A DNA stretch of 12,540 nucleotides. It comes from Ignavibacteria bacterium. Lineage in GTDB: Bacteria > Bacteroidota > Ignavibacteria > Ignavibacteriales > Ignavibacteriaceae. The first letter of the stretch is position 1, and every line of letters starts with the position of its first letter. Below the pieces are notes generated by a model that saw nothing but the letters and a program-made list of their open reading frames with translations, was not told the origin of the DNA and made no database searches. Both the position numbers and the translations under genes were made by a program. The stretch covers positions 1 through 12,540 of the forward strand of contig JAUSIA010000116.1 in the NCBI GenBank assembly GCA_030648225.1. The letters run 5' to 3'. Below are positions 7,635-12,540 of the stretch, piece after piece.

Positions 7635-8343
7635 CTGTTAATTCCTTCTTATAATTCCCTTCTATAATATCTCTTACTTTCCCCATAAGTTCAAGCTCTT
7701 CCTTCCTGCTGCTGATATTATCTGCCGGGATAGGTTTACCAAAATTAAGCTTAACAATTCCTGAATTTATTTTAAGCGGCTTTTTTTGAAAAAGTTTTTG
7801 CGTTCCTGAAATCGTAACCGGAATGATTGGAAAACCCACCTGTGCTGCAATATGGAAAGCTCCTCTTTTAAAAGGAAGCATCTCTCCTGTTTTGCTTCTT
7901 GTTCCTTCAGGAAAAAGCAGGACAGATATTTTTCTATGAACAAGCATCTTCTTTGCGTTCTCAATACTCTTCATTGCTTTTTCAGGGTTTTGTCTATCAA
8001 CTATTATGTGAGGTCCTAACACCATTTGCCAGCCAAATATCGGAACTCTTGCAATTTCTTTTTTAAACACAAAGCTGAAATCATTTGGTACATACCGCTG
8101 AAGAACAGGAATATCAAAAAGACTTAAATGGTTTGATACAAATACATAAGGTGTTTTCGGAACCACATTTTCTTTACCGGTTATTTCCACTTTTATTCCT
8201 GATATAAAAAGTACAGGTGCAGAAAAAATTTTTGTAAGAATAAAATAAGCTTTGTGGCTGCGATCCAATAACCCGCAAAGTAAAGCTAATGTTGATGAAA
8301 TCGTTGTGTGGATTAAGAGCAATAACAGTTTTAGGTAAGACAA
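7618..8343 (-). CDS. plsC: 1-acyl-sn-glycerol-3-phosphate acyltransferase
   Basis: The enzyme acylates lysophosphatidic acid to phosphatidic acid at the inner membrane. The 241 residues include the full acyltransferase signature: H72-L-S-L-F-D77 (catalytic HxxxxD), FVFKKEIARVPIFGW (91-105, block II), F144-P-E-G-T-R-S150 (block III, glycerol-phosphate binding) and FPIIPVTI (171-178, block IV). The hydrophobic N-terminus (residues 4-25) is a probable membrane anchor. The start is TTG (8341-8343) with GAGGG 6 bases upstream, which supports that choice over internal Met codons. The gene overlaps the M48 protease end by 13 bases and gatC by 17 bases. Other acyltransferases of the same family cannot be excluded, but PlsC is the best fit. 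Stop TAA. Confidence 0.9.
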   Translation of the reverse strand: MSYLKLLLLLIHTTISSTLALLCGLLDRSHKAYFILTKIFSAPVLFISGIKVEITGKENVVPKTPYVFVSNHLSLFDIPVLQRYVPNDFSFVFKKEIARVPIFGWQMVLGPHIIVDRQNPEKAMKSIENAKKMLVHRKISVLLFPEGTRSKTGEMLPFKRGAFHIAAQVGFPIIPVTISGTQKLFQKKPLKINSGIVKLNFGKPIPADNISSRKEELELMGKVRDIIEGNYKKELTGVGNS

Positions 8344-9479
8344 TTATTTCCCTCAAACTTAAGTTCCTGGGAAAGAGATAAATTATCATCAACAAATTTT
8401 TTCAGAGCTCTTATCCTGTTTTTAATTGAAGGATGACTGTAGAAAAACCATTCAACAAAAGGATGAGGATCTTTATCTGCAAGATTCTGCTCAGTTAGTT
8501 TTTTAAGGGTTGATATGTAAGGACCCGGTTTACTTGTTGCAGTCACTGCATATTCATCAGCTTCATATTCAAACTTCCTTGAAAGAATATTGCTGAAAGG
8601 ACTTTGAATCAGTCCGATTACTGCTCCCCATAAAGATAATACAGGTAAAGCAGCTATTTCTGTAATTGATTCAAATCCAAACAATCCAATTGTATTTTCA
8701 TAAAGAAAAGCAATTAAGAATAAAGTTAAGAAACTTGTTACTGTTCCGATAATAATATTTTTAATAATGTGCTTCTTTTTATAGTGTCCCATCTCATGTG
8801 CAATAACAGTTTCAATTTCATCCTGAGTGTAATTATCGAGTAGAGTATCTCCCAAAAGAATTCTTTTTGATTTACCGAGGCCGGTGAACGCTGCATTAGC
8901 TTTTTTTGTATTCTTACTCATATCAAACTTATAAACATTCTGAACTTTAATGCCTGCATCTTTAGCAAGCTTTTCAATTCTTGATTTTAGTTCTTCATTA
9001 TCAATTGGAGTTATTTTGTAAAAGATAGGAAGAATTAGAACAGGAGCGATTCTTCCAAGCACTACAGAAATGATAAACAAACCAACTGCAAGAGGAAGCC
9101 ACCAAAGTGAACCAAATTCATTCAACACATAAAAGAAAAAAAGCAGGATAGGGACACCAATTAGAACTGAGACAAACAATCCTTTAAGGTGTTCAATTAT
9201 ATACTTAAGAAAAGTCTGGTTGGATAGATTGTACTTATGCTCAAGATAAAACTCAGTGTAATAATTTACGGGAGCGAAAAGAATTGATGTAGCTATTCCG
9301 GTTACAAATACAAAAGCTATAAATAGGAGATAAGGGTTTGAGAAGTATTCTGATAAATAATTAACAAGAATTGAACTATAACCCAAAGCAACAAACAATA
9401 AAATCAGGATAAAGGAAATAACACCCTTCCCAATTCCTATTGCAAGTTTTATGTTGTTGTATTTTTTATAATCCTTCAT
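8331..9479 (-). CDS. Ste24-like M48 family membrane zinc metalloprotease
   Basis: The product is 382 residues with hydrophobic segments near residues 15-36, 50-70, 101-118, 126-150, 241-260 and 277-292. H228-E229-M230-G231-H232 is the zinc-binding HExxH motif, and E304-x-x-x-D308 in FEYEADEYA is the downstream Glu ligand with the conserved Asp. The architecture with several N-terminal membrane spans and the LEHKYNLSNQTF motif (79-90) is that of the Ste24/CAAX-protease branch (M48A), not the shorter HtpX. In bacteria these proteins are taken to act in membrane-protein quality control, since CAAX prenylation is absent. It is the first gene of the minus-strand operon with a short leader and no visible Shine-Dalgarno. 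All residues needed for activity are present. Stop TAA. Confidence 0.92.
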   Translation of the reverse strand: MKDYKKYNNIKLAIGIGKGVISFILILLFVALGYSSILVNYLSEYFSNPYLLFIAFVFVTGIATSILFAPVNYYTEFYLEHKYNLSNQTFLKYIIEHLKGLFVSVLIGVPILLFFFYVLNEFGSLWWLPLAVGLFIISVVLGRIAPVLILPIFYKITPIDNEELKSRIEKLAKDAGIKVQNVYKFDMSKNTKKANAAFTGLGKSKRILLGDTLLDNYTQDEIETVIAHEMGHYKKKHIIKNIIIGTVTSFLTLFLIAFLYENTIGLFGFESITEIAALPVLSLWGAVIGLIQSPFSNILSRKFEYEADEYAVTATSKPGPYISTLKKLTEQNLADKDPHPFVEWFFYSHPSIKNRIRALKKFVDDNLSLSQELKFEGNNCLT

Positions 9480-9503
9480 AATTCGTAAACAAAATTAATA
9501 AAT

Positions 9504-9532
9504 ATTATATAAAAATTACTTGATTTTGATAA
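9504..9532 (-). promoter_or_regulatory. sigma70-like promoter of the M48 protease operon
   Basis: On the minus strand TTATCA (9527-9532, 4/6 to TTGACA) and TATAAT (9504-9509, 6/6) are separated by exactly 17 bases. Transcription would start near 9497, giving a leader of under 20 bases before the ATG at 9479, consistent with no Shine-Dalgarno there. The region is AT-rich, so a chance match is possible. Confidence 0.45.
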
Positions 9533-9541
9533 AGCCTTTTG

Positions 9542-9558
9542 CTTAGTTCAATACTAAG
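9542..9558. promoter_or_regulatory. small palindrome upstream of the lipoprotein gene, possible operator
   Basis: CTTAGT-TCAAT-ACTAAG is a perfect 6-bp inverted repeat about 35 bases before the plus-strand ATG, in the gap shared by two divergent transcripts. It is short, so this is only a candidate binding site. I saw no convincing plus-strand promoter boxes next to it. Confidence 0.2.
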
Positions 9559-9593
9559 TTAATTAAAGATTTTTTATTTGTGGGTGTGAATAA

Positions 9594-10508
9594 ATGAAAA
9601 AGATTATTTCAAAGAGTATCTCTTTCCTTAATCATAGCCCCGGTAAAATTTATTTTTACAATATGCTGATTATTATATCCCTGTTTTTACCCGGATGTAA
9701 AGATGAAATAACTTCTCCTCCCGAAAAACCCATATACACAAAAGTTCTTAAAGGGAAAGTGATTTTAGAAAACCAGACTGAGCACAGTAATGCATTGGTT
9801 TATTTAGACAGCTTAAATCGCGGAATCGGTACAGATTCAAGCGGAAATTATTCCATACAATTTACCGAAGAAGATACAATTTATAATGGCGTTTTTAAGA
9901 TTTACTTTTTTGTTAATGAATTTGAAATGGATTCTGCACAGTATGTTCTTGTAAATGGGAAAGTAAAACTGGATTCTTTGGATGTTGACAGCGAAGGTAA
10001 CCTGCCTACAAAAGAACTTGGGCAACTGCTGCTTATTGAAGGATGGACCGATAAACAAGAATATAGAATAGGGGATACAATAGCGTTTACTGCTAAGTTC
10101 ACAAATGTATCTGATAGAACAGTTCATATTTTTATTTACAGCATTTTCAATGAACTTGGACATGTTGGTCTTTATAATGAAAATTATCATTCTTTTCCAT
10201 TAACGCCGCCTTGCATAATTACAAATTTAGATGCAGACATATTCATACAACCTAATGGTTTTTATGAAGGAAATGTTGTTTATACAATTCCAGGGGGTTA
10301 CTCCTGCGGAGATTTCATCCCATTGCCATTTGAAGACTTTATCGTTTATGCTGATTTATTTATTGAAGGTCGGCTTTTGAATTTTTGGACAAATAGACTT
10401 GACAATTTTATAGGAAAAGAATGGTTCAAGCTTCATAGAGGAAAAACACCAAAACTTGATCCATTTCCAAATAAATATAAATACCCAATAATTAAAATAA
10501 TTCAATAA
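9594..10508 (+). CDS. surface lipoprotein with carboxypeptidase-regulatory-like and inhibitor-like beta domains (copy 1)
   Basis: The product is 304 residues. A hydrophobic stretch (residues 24-33) leads to LPGC with Cys35, a somewhat unusual but acceptable lipobox, so it is probably lipid-anchored. Residues about 48-92 (VLKGKVILENQ, ALVYLDS, GTDSSGNYSIQF) match the carboxypeptidase-regulatory-like Ig fold common in Bacteroidota surface proteins. Residues about 145-265 (YRIGDTIAFTAKFTNVSD, then a hydrophobic strand series with IQPNGFYEGNVVYTIP) resemble the BsuPI-type proteinase-inhibitor fold; this is a pattern-based impression only. The C-terminal region ends PNKYKYPIIKIIQ. The S8 protease gene follows after 23 bases, so the two are co-transcribed. 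A second, frameshifted copy lies about 1.87 kb downstream. No T9SS tail is present. Stop TAA. Confidence 0.75.
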   Translation: MKKIISKSISFLNHSPGKIYFYNMLIIISLFLPGCKDEITSPPEKPIYTKVLKGKVILENQTEHSNALVYLDSLNRGIGTDSSGNYSIQFTEEDTIYNGVFKIYFFVNEFEMDSAQYVLVNGKVKLDSLDVDSEGNLPTKELGQLLLIEGWTDKQEYRIGDTIAFTAKFTNVSDRTVHIFIYSIFNELGHVGLYNENYHSFPLTPPCIITNLDADIFIQPNGFYEGNVVYTIPGGYSCGDFIPLPFEDFIVYADLFIEGRLLNFWTNRLDNFIGKEWFKLHRGKTPKLDPFPNKYKYPIIKIIQ

Positions 10509-10531
10509 ATAATTTAAAAGGGGATAACAAA

Positions 10532-11365
10532 ATGAAAAAGCACATACTTATAATTTCTCTCACCTTCTTATTTTCCATAGTTTTTTATTCCTCCTCAAGA
10601 GCACAATTTCATTCAGAAGCACCAATTACTATATCTGAAAGTGGTGAGATATTAACTGATATGATTTATGTAAAATTCAAACCAAACGATCTAATTGTGT
10701 TACCTATGGGTGAAATTGAAACTGATGGGAACTCTATTTCTGAAAACTATCCTGTAGTAAAAAGGATTTTTGTTGATTATTGTGAAGAATGGGATCTAAG
10801 TTTAAATGAATTAAAATTAATTAAAGCAATACCACAGGCAAAGGAGGATGATACTTTATATGTTGATAACACCGGTAATATAAGGACACTTCCAAATCTC
10901 GCAAAAGTATATATAATAAGATTTCCAAAACCGGTTAATATAGAAGCAATTATGTCGGGATTAAAAACCTTCACTGAAGTAGAATATACCCACGGTCCTG
11001 TTCAATGGGTTGACTGTACAGAAACACCAAACGATCCTAAATATAGTGACGGAAGCCAGTGGTACTTAAATACAATTCAGGCACCAGGTGCATGGGGTAT
11101 AACTAAAGGAAGCAGTAATATTAAAATTGCTCTTATAGAAAACGGTGTTGAGCTGACACATACTGATCTTCAATCAAAAATCGTAGGCGGTGATGGAAAT
11201 CCTAATGGAGTTCAAACGCCGCACGGTACTAATGTGGCTGGCATAGCTGGGGCAGTCACAAATAACGGGACCGGAATTGCTTCTTTAGGTTGGAATATTA
11301 GTCTCCTGACATATCAACCTTATATTGATCAAAATCTTTCTATCGTAGCTCAAAAAATAATTTGA
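10532..11365 (+). CDS. truncated, probably inactive secreted S8 (subtilisin-family) serine protease (copy 1)
   Basis: The ATG has AAAAGGGG about 8 bases upstream. Residues 1-24 are a signal peptide ending SSRA before Q25. Residues about 40-160 form a propeptide-like region, and PNDPKYSDGSQWYLNTIQA (166-184) is the typical entry to the catalytic domain. H231-G-T-N-V-A-G-I is the catalytic His motif. At the catalytic Asp position the sequence reads ALIENGVELTH with Glu203, where active relatives have IDTG or similar. The frame ends with TGA soon after, at residue 277, before the oxyanion Asn and the GTSMA Ser region, so two of the three catalytic residues are missing or changed. Homology ends near SIVAQKII. 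It is best read as a decayed copy whose 3' end was lost, perhaps during tandem duplication; a non-catalytic decoy role is conceivable but unsupported. Confidence 0.85.
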   Translation: MKKHILIISLTFLFSIVFYSSSRAQFHSEAPITISESGEILTDMIYVKFKPNDLIVLPMGEIETDGNSISENYPVVKRIFVDYCEEWDLSLNELKLIKAIPQAKEDDTLYVDNTGNIRTLPNLAKVYIIRFPKPVNIEAIMSGLKTFTEVEYTHGPVQWVDCTETPNDPKYSDGSQWYLNTIQAPGAWGITKGSSNIKIALIENGVELTHTDLQSKIVGGDGNPNGVQTPHGTNVAGIAGAVTNNGTGIASLGWNISLLTYQPYIDQNLSIVAQKII

Positions 11366-11419
11366 CATTTGTATAGACTTTAACCGAGTTTGAATTGACT
11401 TGGGAATTAGGGATCTCCA

Positions 11420-12375
11420 ATGAAAAAATATACACTTTCTATCAGCTTCAACAAGCATATTATTTCCATATTTATAGAGCTAATAATGGAAACTTTCATG
11501 AAAAGATTAGTAATGATTTGCATTTATAAAATAATAATTATTATCTCTTTTTATTCACTAGGATGCAAGGATGAAATCGTTTCTCCACCTGAGAAATCTT
11601 TATATACAAAAGTGCTTAAAGGAAAAGTAATATTAGAAAACCAAAGTGAACATAGTAATGCTTTGATTTATTTGGACAGTTTAAATCGTGGAGTATGTAC
11701 AGATTCAAGTGGGTCTTACTCTATTCAATTTAGTGAGGAAGACGCTGTTTACAATGGCGTTTTTAAGGTTTACTATTTCGTTAATGAATTCGAAATGGAT
11801 TCAGCTCAATACGTTCTTGTCAATGGTAAAGTAAGACTAGACTCTTTAGATGTTGACAGCAAAGGTAATTTGCCTACAAAAGAACTTGGGCAACTGCTGC
11901 TTATTGAAGGATGGACTGATAACAAGAATATAGAATTGGAGACACGATAGCGTTTACTGCGAAGTTCACAAATGTATCTGATAGAACTGTTCATATTTTT
12001 ATTTACAGCATTTTTAATGAGCTTGGTTGGGTTAGTCTTTATAATGAAAATTATCACTCTTTTAATTTATCACCTTGCCTAATCGAAAACTTAGATGCAG
12101 ACATATTCATACAACCTAATGGTTTTTATGAAGGAAATGTAGTTTATACAATTCCTGATAGCAATTATTGTGATATTAACGTTCCGCCTTTACTTCCTGA
12201 TGATTATATCGTCGTCGCTGATTTATTTATTGAAGGTCGTTTATTTGATGTTTTCCAAAGCAAATTCAATAAATATGTATGGCAGGAATGGTACAAAATT
12301 CATAGAGGAAAAACACCAAAACTCGACTGGTTTCCAAATAAATATAAATACCCAGTAATTAAAATAATTGAATAA
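11420..12375 (+). pseudogene. lipoprotein copy 2, interrupted by a one-base frameshift
   Basis: This is homologous to the 304-residue lipoprotein at 9594. Reading from the ATG at 11420, frame 1 runs to the TAG at 11948-11950 and gives 176 residues. Copy 1 has GATAAACAAG where copy 2 has GATAACAAG (about 11918-11926), a one-base loss. In the shifted frame the protein resumes as QEYRIGDTIAFTAKFTNVSD and runs through to PNKYKYPVIKIIE and TAA at 12373-12375. A second ATG at 11498 gives a cleaner lipoprotein signal (MKRL, hydrophobic core, SLGC with Cys at 11564) and may be the true start. Outside the signal region the copies agree closely, with mostly synonymous differences before the shift. Sequencing error at the lesion cannot be excluded. 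Confidence 0.85.
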
Positions 12376-12397
12376 ATAATTTAAAAGGGATAACAAA

Positions 12398-12540
12398 ATG
12401 AAAAAGTATTTACTTATAATTTCTCTCTCCTTCTTATTTTCCATAGTTTTTTATTCCTCCTTGAGAGCGCAATTTCATTCAGAAGCGCCGATAACAATAT
12501 CTGAAAGTGGTGAGATATTAACTGATATGATTTATGTAAA
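12398..12540 (+). CDS. S8 serine protease copy 2, 5' end only (runs past the window)
   Basis: The ATG is preceded by AAAAGGGA about 8 bases upstream and the product begins MKKYLLIISLSFLFSIVF, a signal peptide. The 47 codons present are nearly identical to the start of copy 1, with SEAPITISESGEILTDMIYV conserved. The catalytic region lies beyond the window, so whether this copy is intact is unknown. Confidence 0.85.
   Translation, partial: MKKYLLIISLSFLFSIVFYSSLRAQFHSEAPITISESGEILTDMIYV

Larger units (their letters stand above)
9594..12540 (+). repeat. tandem duplication of a lipoprotein plus S8-protease unit
   Basis: Unit 1 starts at 9594 and unit 2 at about 11420. Equivalent points are offset by 1866-1868 bases: lipobox Cys 9696 and 11564, lipoprotein stop codons ending at 10508 and 12375, protease ATGs at 10532 and 12398. 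Similarity covers the lipoprotein, the short intergenic stretch with its ribosome site and the protease start. The sequence just before unit 2 (11366-11419) is not recognisably related to unit 1. Unit 2 continues past the window, so more copies may exist. Confidence 0.9.

Noticed and set aside
7767..7964. Small minus-strand frame inside plsC
   Set aside because: It lies in another frame of a well-supported acyltransferase gene and is a shadow.
11362..11390. Promoter for unit 2 at the perfect TTGACA (11362-11367)
   Set aside because: No recognisable -10 box lies 16-18 bases downstream; the match is probably chance.
12241..12444. Minus-strand open frame across the end of lipoprotein copy 2 and the start of protease copy 2
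   Set aside because: It is antisense to two sequences with clear homologues in unit 1 and has no features of its own.

Overview
The window is AT-rich bacterial DNA, most likely from the Ignavibacteria branch of the Bacteroidota/Chlorobi group. The main evidence is two large exported proteins ending in a type A type IX secretion (T9SS) sorting domain of the form NYPNPFNP...VTLK-YDILG-E...LVNEEK-AG-YEV-F...LSSGIYFY...KK--LLK, together with a KDO-synthesising (LPS-bearing) envelope.

Layout. (1) 85-2265, minus: one exported beta-propeller protein with 13 Asp-box repeats and a T9SS tail. An in-frame TGA sits at the Trp of the eighth Asp-box, so it is read as two pieces. (2) 2316-5138, minus: a 940-residue exported protein with a Kre9-like Ig domain, a previously hidden papain-like Cys/His/Asp region and a T9SS tail. 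(3) 5139-5488: no intact gene. It holds two orphan ends of T9SS sorting domains, a short plus-strand coding-like fragment and a Rho-independent terminator. (4) 5489-9479, minus: six housekeeping genes in compact order. Transcription runs from a Ste24-type M48 protease through a PlsC acyltransferase and GatC (all overlapping), then after a 195-base gap with a CTCTGTG-type inverted repeat through KdsB, a HIT hydrolase and a B12-binding mutase subunit. (5) 9480-9593: a divergent intergenic stretch with a good sigma70-like promoter for the minus operon. (6) 9594-12540, plus: a tandemly duplicated two-gene unit, each a lipoprotein followed by a secreted S8 (subtilisin-family) protease. The first protease is truncated and has Glu where the catalytic Asp belongs, the second lipoprotein has a one-base frameshift, and the second protease runs off the end.

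How the genes work together. The minus operon serves envelope and general metabolism: phospholipid acylation, KDO activation for LPS, membrane proteolysis, tRNA amidation and propionate/methylmalonyl-CoA chemistry. The flanking regions are the accessory part, made of secreted repeat proteins and a decaying tandem array. Sorting-domain DNA is dispersed and recombining here, with one 66-base stretch present twice at 61/66 identity.

The most promising unexplained system is the lipoprotein/subtilisin pair. The lipoprotein combines a carboxypeptidase-regulatory-like beta-sandwich with a second domain that resembles BsuPI-type protease inhibitors, suggesting a surface protease-inhibitor couple. That is inference and needs structure comparison.
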